From assembly GCA_947625615.1 (NCBI GenBank), contig CANQPB010000011.1, forward strand, positions 1 through 64,000: a DNA stretch of 64,000 bases, read 5' to 3'. The notes below the pieces were generated by a model, which had not been told where the DNA came from, did not search any database, and saw nothing but the letters and a program-made list of their open reading frames with translations. The position numbers and the translations under genes are program-made. Positions 27,883 through 37,137 of this stretch are shown piece after piece. The first letter of the stretch is position 1; each line of letters opens with the position of its first letter. This DNA comes from an uncultured Clostridia bacterium (GTDB taxonomy: Bacteria; Bacillota; Clostridia; Oscillospirales; Ruminococcaceae).

Positions 27883-29838
27883 TTATTCCGCTTCCTTAAG
27901 CCTCCAATAGATCCCGTAGCGGGTATTGTAGAGGCTGTAATAGGGTACAAATTCCATAGGTTCGGACACGGCTTCGAATTCAAAGCTCAGGCTCTCTCCC
28001 TTTTTGAAATATTTTGCCGGCTCCGCCTTAACGTCCTTGGGGAGGATACCCTCGTTGAGAATCAGGGTATCGTTTTGCACCGTTGTTTTTTCCGGGATAA
28101 TAACGCTCATGCCGGTATAGGTGGTGCTCATGTTTTCGTCCGAAAGCTTTGCCGCCAAAAGCACCGGCCCGTATTTGAAGCAAAGGGTATATACCCCGTC
28201 CTGCAGATTCAGCGCCTTTAACGCAAGTGGGATCTTCACCTCGACGGCGTCGCCGTCCTTCCATTTTCTTTCGATCACGGCATATCCCGCTTCCTCGGCA
28301 AATTCGCAGCTCTCGCCGTTTACCGTCAGCGAAATATCTCCCGCCGCCCAATCGGGAATGCGAAGCCTCAGGGCGAATTCCTTGGATTCCTTGAGGCTCA
28401 GCTCAAACTTTGCAACGTCGCTTTCGGGGATATCGGAGGTCTGGGTTATCTTTAGGCCGAGGGTGGGATCCTCAAGAACGGAACTCAGATACATATTCAC
28501 GATGATGTCCCCGCCGCGGTTGAAGTATATGCCGTCCCCGAGCTTTGTCATGTTCTCCATTCCGCTGCCGGTGCAGCACCAGAAGCTGTCGGTGGGGGTG
28601 GAATACGTCCTGAAATAGCCGGTCGCCATGGCCTGGAAATAGGTGGTCATGCCGGTTTCGGGATTCTGAGAGGCCATTATGTGGTTTATGAACGCGTTTT
28701 CGTAGTAGTCGGCGTATTTTTTATCCCCGGTGGCGTCGAAGAGATACTTTGTCAGCTTAAGCATGTTGTAGACGTTGCAAGTCTCGCAGTTGCAGTTTGT
28801 CCTCTCGCGGTTTAAAACGTCGTCCTCGCCGAAGTGCTCCCACTCGGAATTGCCGCCGGTGGCGTAAGTGTGATGGTCTATTACCGTCTGCCAGAAGATC
28901 TCGGCGGTCTCAAGATATTCGTCCCCCGCGCTTTCGCCCAAAACGAGCCAGCGCTTCATAGCGCCGATAACCTTGGGTATCGTGGTGTTTGCGTGTAAAT
29001 TGTTCAGAACATTCAGCCCGCCCGAGCGTATCCGCTCAAAGAGGGCGTCCTCGTCGAATACATGGGCGGCGTCGGCGTATTTTTTCTCACCCGTCAGGGC
29101 GTAAAGATCGTACATCGCGTCGTTCATGCCGCCGTACTCAATGCTCAAAACCGTGCGGCGGGTGTCGTCGTTCCATTTTTTCGTCCTGTCGCACACCCAG
29201 TCGCCGAGCCTGCAAGCGATATCCAAAGACGGCTTATAGCCCGTCTCGGCGTATACGCTGATAAGCCCCTCCAAAATTTTGTGCATGGTATACCACGGCA
29301 CCCACGCCTCTTTGAAGATGTCGCACCGGCCCTTTTCGACGTTGTCAAACTGCTCCTCTACGTTTACGCTCAAAAACGAAGCTCCCCATAAAAAGCCGTT
29401 TTTGCGCTGACATTCCGCAAGGCCGTCGATAAGCTCGGTTATCCGCCCGTATATCTTTTTTCTGTCCGACGAGGGCGTGGCGGCGTTCACATAGGCCTGA
29501 GAGAGCGCGGTGAGATAGTGGCCCATAGTGTGCCCGCCTATTAAAGAATTCTCCCAGCCGCCGTAGGGCTCAAGATCGGTAAGTATCCCGGCGTTCTTTC
29601 GAAAATTCACCAAAAGCCGCTCGGGATCCAATGACATAAGATAGTCTATCTCCTTTTCAAGGGCGTTTTCAAAGAAATCCCCCTCGGCGCTCACCGACGA
29701 AACGGTGTAGTCTGATATCGGAGTGTCAAACGAAAGCTTGGCCTCCTCGCCGCCCGCAGAGGGCTTTTGCGCGCACCCCGCAAGCGCAGCCGCGGCGAGC
29801 GCTATACAGATGAGATTTTTAAAGTGTTTTTTCGGCAT
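27883..29838 (-). CDS. Glycoside hydrolase family 127-like (beta-L-arabinofuranosidase) lipoprotein
   Basis: MYDLYALTGEKKYADAAHVFD, NCNCETCNVYNMLKLTKYLF (Glu/Cys motif), GHTMGHYLTALSQ; lipobox ALAGC. Confidence 0.88.
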   Translation of the reverse strand: MPKKHFKNLICIALAAAALAGCAQKPSAGGEEAKLSFDTPISDYTVSSVSAEGDFFENALEKEIDYLMSLDPERLLVNFRKNAGILTDLEPYGGWENSLIGGHTMGHYLTALSQAYVNAATPSSDRKKIYGRITELIDGLAECQRKNGFLWGASFLSVNVEEQFDNVEKGRCDIFKEAWVPWYTMHKILEGLISVYAETGYKPSLDIACRLGDWVCDRTKKWNDDTRRTVLSIEYGGMNDAMYDLYALTGEKKYADAAHVFDEDALFERIRSGGLNVLNNLHANTTIPKVIGAMKRWLVLGESAGDEYLETAEIFWQTVIDHHTYATGGNSEWEHFGEDDVLNRERTNCNCETCNVYNMLKLTKYLFDATGDKKYADYYENAFINHIMASQNPETGMTTYFQAMATGYFRTYSTPTDSFWCCTGSGMENMTKLGDGIYFNRGGDIIVNMYLSSVLEDPTLGLKITQTSDIPESDVAKFELSLKESKEFALRLRIPDWAAGDISLTVNGESCEFAEEAGYAVIERKWKDGDAVEVKIPLALKALNLQDGVYTLCFKYGPVLLAAKLSDENMSTTYTGMSVIIPEKTTVQNDTLILNEGILPKDVKAEPAKYFKKGESLSFEFEAVSEPMEFVPYYSLYNTRYGIYWRLKEAE

Positions 29839-29925
29839 ACTGTCAACCCCGCAAAAATTTATTAAATTTATTGTAATACTCCCGCGGCCGGTTGTCAAGT
29901 GCTCAACGGCCTGACGGCAGTGTCA

Positions 29926-29960
29926 AGAGAATAGAAGTTAGAAATTAGAGGTTAGAATAT
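29926..29960. repeat. Degenerate family A tail sequence
   Basis: GAGAATAGAAGTTAGAAATTAGAGGTTAGAATATC resembles the AGAAAACAGAAATTAGATGTCAGAGGTCAGAAT tail. Confidence 0.4.
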
Positions 29961-30009
29961 CAACCTATTTTATAAATCCCCGCCCGAAGCTTTTCGCCTC
30001 GGGCGTTTG

Positions 30010-30513
30010 TCATTTTACCGTCTTCACATTCGGCCTTGCGGGCAGGGGCTCGTCCGAGCCGAGATAAAAGCTCGGGTGGGGCGGCTGGTTATAGCAGTTG
30101 TTCTGCCCCGCCACTTGCGCGCGGTACTGAATATCATGCATAAGCGTCGTCAGCCTTATGTCCGTCGGACGGTTTGTCTCAAAAATCCTCAGCGAGCGGT
30201 TGTCGTTTGAGCGCACTACCAGCTCCTCGCGCCAGTCGCCGAAGATGTCCGCCGAAAGGCAGGGCGTTGCTTTGGTGGAGTTGCAGCTTAGGCACCTCGA
30301 GGTCGTCTTCAGCGTTTCAAGCTCGCCGTCGGCGTTCGGCTTTGAGACCGTCATCGGCGAGGAATCGCCGCCGTCGGCGGCAAGGGCGCATATGCCGCGG
30401 TCGAGTTTTTCAACATATGCCTCGCCGGTGCCGTATTTTTCCGGGGCGGCGCCCTGCGAACAGCCGCAGAGCGCCAGCGTTAAGATAAGAATAAATAATA
30501 TCAGCTTTTTCAT
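30010..30513 (-). pseudogene. Internally deleted PL11 rhamnogalacturonan lyase-like lipoprotein remnant
   Basis: Signal/lipobox LCGCSQG, then VEKLDRGICALAADGG (PL11 N-term-like) followed shortly by CLSADIFGDWREELVVRSNDNRSLRIFETNRPTDIRLTTLMHDIQYRAQVAGQNNCYNQPPHPSFYLG (PL11 C-term). Confidence 0.65.
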
Positions 30514-30529
30514 GTCGCCGCGCTCGGGT

Positions 30530-32314
30530 TCAGCGGTAGAGGGGGCCGTAGCTGTGGCATGCGGCGTAGTCGGCCGCCTGGGCGTCGACAGTCCCGAAAG
30601 CAGACCATGCGTGCGGGCGGTAGACCTTTTCTGACGGGACGTTATGCATCGCCACGGGAATCCTCAGCATTGAAGCGAGGGTTATCAGCTCTGCCCCGAC
30701 ATGGCCGTAAACCGTTACGCCGTGGTTGGCGCCCCAGTTCGCCATAACGCTGTAGACGTCCTTGAAGGCTCCCTCGCCGGTGAGGCGGGGGCAGAACCAG
30801 GTAGTCGGCCAGGTGGGGTCGGTTCTTAGATCGACGGTTTTATGTATTTCGTCGGGGAGATCGGCAGTCCAGCCCTCCGCAAGCTGGATCACCGGGCCAA
30901 CTCCCTGGACGATATTGAACCTAAGCATAGTAACCGGCATTTCGGTGCGGCAGCGGAAGTGGCTTGAAAATCCTCCGCCCCTGAAATATTCGTAATTCGC
31001 GCGGCACCAGTCGGTGGCCTCAAGGCAGGCCTTGATGTCCGCCTCGGTCATCTCGGTGAACGGCTTCATGCAGCCCTTGCCCTCGGCGTTTTTGCTCGCC
31101 CCCGAGCCGTCAAGAGCGGTGGCGCCGGAATTTATCAGGTGGATAAACCCGTTTGCGGCAACCCCCTCGGGCTTACGGCCGGTGACGCGCTCGCAGGCCT
31201 CGGGGCTCCAGTAGGTTCTTACGTCGTGGAAGCAGGGCGCGCTGCCCGAAACGAGGGTACCCAAAAGCATTGAAATGCCGTTGCAGGTGTCGTTTTCGGT
31301 GGCGAACGGGGTGGGCATCTTGGGGCCGTTCCAGTCGAAGGTCGAGGCGAGGAGCGCCTCGGTGAAATCGGCGTTGGGCAGCCAGTCAGTCCACTGTCTC
31401 TGCCCCTGGAAGCCCCCCGCGACGGCGTTGCGGCCGAGAGCCTCCTCGTGCCAGCCCATTTCGTCGAGCTTCGGGTTGCCGAAGAGGATATCCCGCATGA
31501 CAATCGTCATTTTAACGATGAATTCCCAATCTCTGTCGGCGGGAACTATCTTCGAGCGGGTTATCACCTCGGGCAGATTTTTGCCGGCGTTGCAGTCAAA
31601 GTCCTCACGGCAGTTTTCCTTTGCCCATTTAAGGGCCTTTTCGTATTCCTCGTGATCGTATATTCCTATGGCTATGCGGCGGAGGATCTCAACCTCGTCC
31701 ACCCATTCGGCGCGAATCCCGAAATATTTCTGCATGACGTCGGCGTCGCAGTAGCTTCCGGCAATTCCCATGGCCACCGCGCCGATATTCACATAGGCCT
31801 TGTTGCGGATCCACCCGACGGCGACCGCTCCCTTTGCAAACAACAGAATCTTTTCCGCGACGTCCTCGGGTATAGATGTGTCGCCCGCGTCCTGAACGTC
31901 GTGGCCGTAGATCGCAAACGCGGGAAGACCGCGCTGCGCGTGGGCAGCCATAACCGCCGCGAGATATACCGCGCCGGGGCGCTCGGTGCCGTTAAAGCCC
32001 CAGACCGCCTTTACGGTGTTCGGATCCATGTCAAATGTCTCGGTGCCGTAGCACCAGCAGGGCGTGACCGAGAGGGTGCCGACCACATTTTGGGTTGAAA
32101 ACTGCTCGGCGACCTTTGCCGCCTCGGCTCCTCCGCCTATGGTGGTGCAGCCGATTACGCACTGCACGGGCGTGCCGTCGGGGTATCTCAGCTTTTCGGA
32201 GATCAGCTCCGCCGCAGCCTTCGCCATAGACATCGTCTGGTTTTCAAGGCTTTCGCGCACACCGCCCCAGCGTCCGTCGATGACGGGGCGTATACCTATT
32301 TTCGGATAGATCAT
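30530..32314 (-). CDS. fucI: L-fucose isomerase
   Basis: [38 protein letters not shown]...[27 protein letters not shown]; full-length FucI. Confidence 0.93.
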   Translation of the reverse strand: MIYPKIGIRPVIDGRWGGVRESLENQTMSMAKAAAELISEKLRYPDGTPVQCVIGCTTIGGGAEAAKVAEQFSTQNVVGTLSVTPCWCYGTETFDMDPNTVKAVWGFNGTERPGAVYLAAVMAAHAQRGLPAFAIYGHDVQDAGDTSIPEDVAEKILLFAKGAVAVGWIRNKAYVNIGAVAMGIAGSYCDADVMQKYFGIRAEWVDEVEILRRIAIGIYDHEEYEKALKWAKENCREDFDCNAGKNLPEVITRSKIVPADRDWEFIVKMTIVMRDILFGNPKLDEMGWHEEALGRNAVAGGFQGQRQWTDWLPNADFTEALLASTFDWNGPKMPTPFATENDTCNGISMLLGTLVSGSAPCFHDVRTYWSPEACERVTGRKPEGVAANGFIHLINSGATALDGSGASKNAEGKGCMKPFTEMTEADIKACLEATDWCRANYEYFRGGGFSSHFRCRTEMPVTMLRFNIVQGVGPVIQLAEGWTADLPDEIHKTVDLRTDPTWPTTWFCPRLTGEGAFKDVYSVMANWGANHGVTVYGHVGAELITLASMLRIPVAMHNVPSEKVYRPHAWSAFGTVDAQAADYAACHSYGPLYR

Positions 32315-32346
32315 AGTAATTCCTCCTTAATTTTATCACATGCCCG

Positions 32347-33828
32347 TTAAGGGCGGCTGTTCGTTTCAATAAGCCTGCGGTAGCGCTCATAGCTTTTGGC
32401 GAGGGCGCTTTCGGGGTCGGGCTCATAGCGGGTCACGGTCTGAGTGCGGCTGATAAGCTTTCGCCCCTCCGAGATGTCTTTAAGGCACCCCAGCGTGCAG
32501 AGCTGGATTATAATATTTCCGAGAGCGGTCGCCTCGGCCGGCCCCGCGACGACGGGAATTTTGCAGGCGTCGGCGGTCATGCGGCATAAAAGCGAGGCGT
32601 TAGAGCCGCCGCCCAAAATGTGAAGCACCGAAAAGTCCTTTTTCGTCACGTCGCGCAGCTGATCGAGGGCAAAGCGGTATTTCAGCGCGAGGCTCTCGTA
32701 TATGCAGCGGCTTATTTCGCCGACCGTCCGGGGGACGTGCTGACCCGTTTTTGCGCAGTACCGCTTTATCCTCTCCGGCATATCCCCCGGGGCCGAAAAT
32801 CCCTCCGCGTCGGGATCGATAAACGAGCGCAGCGAGGACGATCTTTCCGCCTCCTTGGCGATGTCTTCAAAGCTAAGATCAAGCCCCTGCTCGCGCCAGC
32901 AGCGACGGCATTCCTGAATAAGCCACAGGCCGATTATATTCTTGAGGTAATTTGTCCTTCCGTCGGCGCCGGTCTCGTTCGAAAGCCCGAGCTCCATGCT
33001 CTTTTCGGTCAATACCGGCGAATCGAGCTCGGTGCCGAAAAGGCTCCAGGTGCCGCAGGACAAAAACGCCGCGTTTTCGCTCTGCGACGGCATCGCCGCG
33101 ACGGCGCACTGAGTGTCGTGCCCCGCGACCGCTATCACCTTTGCCGCCGAGCCGTCTTTGAGCTTTATGCTTCCCACGGCCGTCCCGCTTTGCACGGTGG
33201 GCAAAAGAAGCCTTACTGGCAGCCCAAGCTTTTCAAGGAGGCCTCTGTTCCAGCATTTTGATACGGGGTCGAGCATCTGGCTCGTCGAAGCTATGGTCTG
33301 CTCGCACACGGCGCTGCCGCAGAGGGCGTAGGCGAAGAGATCCGGCATAAACAGCAGGCGGTCGGCTTTTTCAAGAAGCTCCGGCTGCTCGCTTTTTAGC
33401 GCCATAAGCTGAAAGAGCGTGTTTATCGGCATTATCTGGCTGCCGGTTCCGGCGTAAAGCTCCGCCCGCGGGACGGTCTCGGACACCTTTTCGCACATTC
33501 CGGCGGTGCGCCCGTCGCGGTAGTTGACGGGGTCTTCCAACAGCTCCCCGTTTTTGTCAAGGAGGCCGAAATCCACGCCCCAGGTGTCGAATCCCACGCT
33601 GTCAAAGGCTCCCGCCTCATCTATTCCCTTTTTTATCTCGGAAAGAAGCTCCCCGAAGTTCCAGCGCAGATGACCCCCGGCATAAACAGGCTCGTTTTTG
33701 AACCGGCATACCTCCTCGGCGGTAAGTGTGCCGTTTTTATATGTACCCAATATCGCGCGCCCGCTCGAAGCGCCGAGGTCGAATGCGAGAACGCGCGCCT
33801 CGCGTTTATTATTCATGATCCCGCTCAT
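32347..33828 (-). CDS. FGGY-family sugar kinase, RhaB-like (rhamnulokinase/fuculokinase)
   Basis: VLAFDLGASSGRAILGTY, VGFDTWGVDFGLLD, AGHDTQCAVAAMPSQSENAAFLSCGTWSLFG, HILGGGSNASLLCRMTADA. Confidence 0.88.
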   Translation of the reverse strand: MSGIMNNKREARVLAFDLGASSGRAILGTYKNGTLTAEEVCRFKNEPVYAGGHLRWNFGELLSEIKKGIDEAGAFDSVGFDTWGVDFGLLDKNGELLEDPVNYRDGRTAGMCEKVSETVPRAELYAGTGSQIMPINTLFQLMALKSEQPELLEKADRLLFMPDLFAYALCGSAVCEQTIASTSQMLDPVSKCWNRGLLEKLGLPVRLLLPTVQSGTAVGSIKLKDGSAAKVIAVAGHDTQCAVAAMPSQSENAAFLSCGTWSLFGTELDSPVLTEKSMELGLSNETGADGRTNYLKNIIGLWLIQECRRCWREQGLDLSFEDIAKEAERSSSLRSFIDPDAEGFSAPGDMPERIKRYCAKTGQHVPRTVGEISRCIYESLALKYRFALDQLRDVTKKDFSVLHILGGGSNASLLCRMTADACKIPVVAGPAEATALGNIIIQLCTLGCLKDISEGRKLISRTQTVTRYEPDPESALAKSYERYRRLIETNSRP

Positions 33829-34532
33829 TTGTCGGTCGGCTCCCCGCCGTTATTGTGGGGATATTTTTTATATCCCGGGTGCCTGCCGGTGATTTTGTAA
33901 TTCGACCTCAGGGCAATAAGCTTGTCGATATTCTCGCGGCTGATGTCGTAGCTGCCGCCCAAAAGTATCGCATTGAGGGTTATCTTTGCCCAAAGCTCCA
34001 AACTCTCCATTCGGTAATACGCTGTCAAAAGGTCGCTGCCCACGGTGAGCGCCCCGTGGTTTTCAAGGAGCATTACGTCGTGATCGTTGAGGTAGGGCTC
34101 TATGGCGTCGGGCACCTCAGAGGTCGAGGGGGTGCCGTAGGGCGTGAGCGGCACCGAGCCTATCGCCGCGACGTCTTCTATCATGTTGTACATATCCATC
34201 GGGCGGTGGGCGACCGCAAAGCCGGTAGCCGTAGGCGGGTGGGCGTGAACCACGGCGCCGACGTCGCTTCGCTTTTCATAGCAGCGCAGATGCATTTTTA
34301 TCTCGCTCGAGGGGCGGTAATCCCCGCTGCTCTCAAGAATTTCGCAGGAGGAATTTATCCTGATAAGCTTTTCGGGCGTGATAAAGCTCTTGCTTATCCC
34401 CGTCGGCGTGACGATAAAGCTGCCGTCCTCAAGCTTTACCGAGACGTTTCCGTCGTTTGCCGCCACCCAGCCGAGCTGCCACATTTTGTGGCACACGTCG
34501 CAGATCTGTTCTTTTACCGCTGTCAGCTCCAT
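33825..34532 (-). CDS. fucA: Class II aldolase (L-fuculose-1-phosphate aldolase-like)
   Basis: VGAVVHAHPPTATGFAVA (zinc His), VMLLENHGALTVGSDLLTAYYRMESLE; 4 nt overlap with the kinase gene. Confidence 0.85.
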   Translation of the reverse strand: MELTAVKEQICDVCHKMWQLGWVAANDGNVSVKLEDGSFIVTPTGISKSFITPEKLIRINSSCEILESSGDYRPSSEIKMHLRCYEKRSDVGAVVHAHPPTATGFAVAHRPMDMYNMIEDVAAIGSVPLTPYGTPSTSEVPDAIEPYLNDHDVMLLENHGALTVGSDLLTAYYRMESLELWAKITLNAILLGGSYDISRENIDKLIALRSNYKITGRHPGYKKYPHNNGGEPTDK

Positions 34533-34669
34533 TTTAAAAATCTCCTCCGTATATTTTTTGTGAGTTTGCTCTATATATAGTAGCATATTTGCACTATAAA
34601 GTCAACAAAATGTTAAAATTATTGTAAGGATAATGCATAAAGAGAAACTTGCATTTTTCAAAATTACAA

Positions 34670-34700
34670 ATAAAACAGACGGCTATTCGGCCGCCTGTAA
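34670..34700 (-). terminator. Hairpin terminator
   Basis: Minus strand ACAGGCGGCCGAATAGCCGTCTGTTTTATTT. Confidence 0.75.
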
Positions 34701-34737
34701 AATTGTATTTATTATATACTTTCGTCTTTTCTGAGGT

Positions 34738-35390
34738 TCACCCAAACATTTCATTTTCCCCGACGGCGGTATAGTGCGTCTCCTGCTTATCGACGTCGAA
34801 ATACCTGATTACATATTTCCCGCCGAGGTATCCCGCAACATAGCCCCCGCTCACGCCCTCCTGCGGGCGGTGTTGTCACCGGTGGCGAGGCTGTCGAAAA
34901 TATATCCGTTCGCAACGGCCATGTCGTTGCAGTTTACTTCCTTCAAAAAGACCTCCTTGCCGCCGGGGTTCACAATAAGCGTGTCTGTGCCGTCGGAGTA
35001 AATTGCCGCGCCCTCTTTTATCTGCGCATATATCGGGAAGGGCACGATGCCGTCGGCGTCGCGTTTTTCATGCGTTCTGACTATTTTTTTGGGGAGCTCC
35101 CACTCCGAGATCTCAAGGGTGTCAAGGTCGAGGCGCTTATATTCGGCGACGGTCACCCTTTTCAGCTCGCTGCCGTTGTGCTCGTTTACCTCGTCGGAAT
35201 CCCCCTTCTGCCAGTCGGCCTTTTCGCTCTGGTAGTTCACGATGAAATAAAGCCCGTCGTCAAGCTCTCCGCCGCTTGAGCATAAGACACACTCCGGCTC
35301 CGGCTGCCCGATAACTTTAAAATATTCCAGCACCATTTTATGGAGCGAGGACATGACTTCAATGTCGTCATCGCAAAACAAAATCCGCAT
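34738..35390 (-). pseudogene. Decayed chimeric ORF: response-regulator N-terminus joined to an unrelated hypothetical domain, frameshifted near its 3' end
   Basis: MRILFCDDDIEVMSSLHKMVLEYFKV (REC beta1/acidic pocket) runs into LDDGLYFIVNYQ...; ORF stops at TARRRA* (34851) while another frame continues QEGVSGGYVAGYLGGKYVIRYFDVDKQETHYTAVGENEMFG*. Confidence 0.6.
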
Positions 35391-35669
35391 TATAGACGCC
35401 CCCAAAAGGTAATGTCCGTATTATAACATACCTCGCTGAAAAAATCACGGTTTGTTAATCATGATTTTCAACCGCCGGGCGAGAACATTTCTGCATAATC
35501 TCTCAAAATCGGCAAATAATACAAGCACCGATAAACCGCGGGGCATAAGTAGACAGACTGACGGCAGAAAAGGTCTTGGGTAAGGAATTGTAAATGCGGT
35601 TCGGTATCATGCTGTTTCGCGTACATATAAGATACGGACGACTACAATAACTCTCAGACATCACCCTGC

Positions 35670-36044
35670 TTAATCATCTCTCGACATCAACTCCACGCGA
35701 ATTCTGTTTGAAATAGTCGCGATAAACATGGCGTTAGTCGGCTTGCCGGTAGATGGTCTAATAGCGTTGCCGAAATACTTTTCGAATGTCCCGAGAGGGC
35801 TTCTGATACACGCCGCTTCAATAGCGGAACGCATGGAGCGCTCGACCCGCTGCGAGGTAGAGGTATTCAATTCAGCAACTTCGGGATAAAGACGTTTAGT
35901 TACCTTCTGTAAGTATGAGGCGTCGTTTACGGCGAGTTTCAGGGCTGATGTGAGGTATGCAAAGCCGTTCATGTGCTGGGGAATTGCCAGATCGGTGAGG
36001 GTGATGTAGATTTCGCGGGAAAGAATTGAATCAGAAAATTTCAT
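35670..36044 (-). CDS. Stand-alone Spo0A C-terminal DNA-binding-domain protein (no receiver domain)
   Basis: LAIPQHMNGFAYLTSALKLAV...VTKRLYPEVAELNTSTSQRVERSMRSAIEAAC...GKPTNAMFIATISNRIRVEL matches the Spo0A_C fold. Confidence 0.85.
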   Translation of the reverse strand: MKFSDSILSREIYITLTDLAIPQHMNGFAYLTSALKLAVNDASYLQKVTKRLYPEVAELNTSTSQRVERSMRSAIEAACIRSPLGTFEKYFGNAIRPSTGKPTNAMFIATISNRIRVELMSRDD

Positions 36045-36075
36045 AATTTTTCCTCCGTCTAATAAAATATATCCG

Positions 36076-36119
36076 ATTATATCATAGAATTTGTCGGGTT
36101 AATGTCGAAAAATGTCACT
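36076..36119 (-). promoter_or_regulatory. Promoter (-10 TATAAT at 36076-36081) overlapped by 0A-box-like sites
   Basis: Plus strand TGTCGGG (36092), TGTCGAA (36103), TGTCACT (36113); TGTCGAA equals the 0A-box consensus. Confidence 0.6.
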
Positions 36120-36412
36120 CTTTGCTGATTTCTGCGGATTTTACAATTTTTCGGGGTCATGCCGTCGCCTATTTAGCAAATTTGACGTAGAATGATTGAC
36201 AACCTGATACATATTTAGCATTTTCAGGAGTGGCATGTTGCATTAATTCACAATCAACAGAAATCTTTGTGCTCACGATATATAGTCATCACAGCTTAAT
36301 TATTTAGAAAGGCCTTAGTTTCTCAAAAATGCAAGACTTATAGCATTTCTCATTTGTTCTGCAAATTTCACCTCGATTTTTGTGGATTTGTTGGGATTTG
36401 GAATATATTGCG

Positions 36413-36489
36413 TTGTTGACAACATTGACAGTATGAAAGAGGGCGTGCGGAGCGATTATAGGCGTTGCGGGGAGAGTGGTAGGTACATA
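36413..36489. repeat. Diverged 77-bp direct repeat, copy 1
   Basis: TTGTTGACAACATTGACAGTATG...GTTGC..GGAGAG..GTAGGTACATA aligns without gaps to 38917-38993. Confidence 0.8.
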
Positions 36490-36494
36490 GAAAC

Positions 36495-36530
36495 AGCCTA
36501 TCATCTTTGTTATGATAGGCAGATCTTTTA
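36495..36530. terminator. Hairpin, terminator-like
   Basis: GCCTATCATctttgttATGATAGGC followed by agatCTTTT. Confidence 0.45.
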
Positions 36531-36618
36531 AAAATACTTGAAATCATGTTTTCCTTATGCTATAATAATTGAAATTACAGTTTATTTTAGTTTTTGTTTT
36601 AATTTTCAGGAGGATATT

Positions 36619-37122
36619 ATGGATATACCTATTAAGGAAACACTGACAGTCGAGTTTAAAAGCGATAGGCATTGTTATCCGTTGTCAAAACTTTACGAGG
36701 ACATAGTTGGTCTTGCAAATACTGATGGCGGTGTTCTTTACCTTGGTGTAGAGAACAACGGAAGCCCGACAGGGGTTGACAGTCAGCATCGGAATACGCA
36801 GAATATTGAAGCCGGCATACAGGATAATACAGAGCCGTCATTATTTACTGTTGCAACTATTGAAAATTGGGACGGATATGACGTTCTGAGTATAAAGGTT
36901 CCTGTTGCCAGACAGTTGACTATGACATCTGAAGGTAAATATCTGCGGCGGCGTCTTAAGCAGGACGGCACTCCGGAAAGCATTGCAATGAAGCCTTACG
37001 AAATAATGCAGCGGTTATCATACATTCAGGCAATAGATCCATCAGCTCAGGTGATAGAGGATTTACCTGCCAACACAGCGCTGAGTTCTCTTGAAAGAGA
37101 GCGTCTGCGCAATATGATTTAG
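36619..37122 (+). pseudogene. AlbA_2/Schlafen-type domain protein, 5' part (interrupted by in-frame TAG)
   Basis: MDIPIKETLTVEFKSDRHCYPLSKLYEDIVGLANTDGGVLYLGVENNG is AlbA_2; stop at 37120-37122, same frame continues at 37138. Confidence 0.75.
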
Positions 37123-37137
37123 ATATATCACGGAGAT

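Noticed and set aside
33855-34580. 241-aa plus-strand ORF opposite the class II aldolase gene
   Set aside because: Antisense shadow of a motif-supported gene.
36304-36504. 66-aa minus-strand ORF, and the similar 38810-38992 ORF
   Set aside because: Both fall on the diverged 77-bp repeats; likely spurious translations of the repeat.
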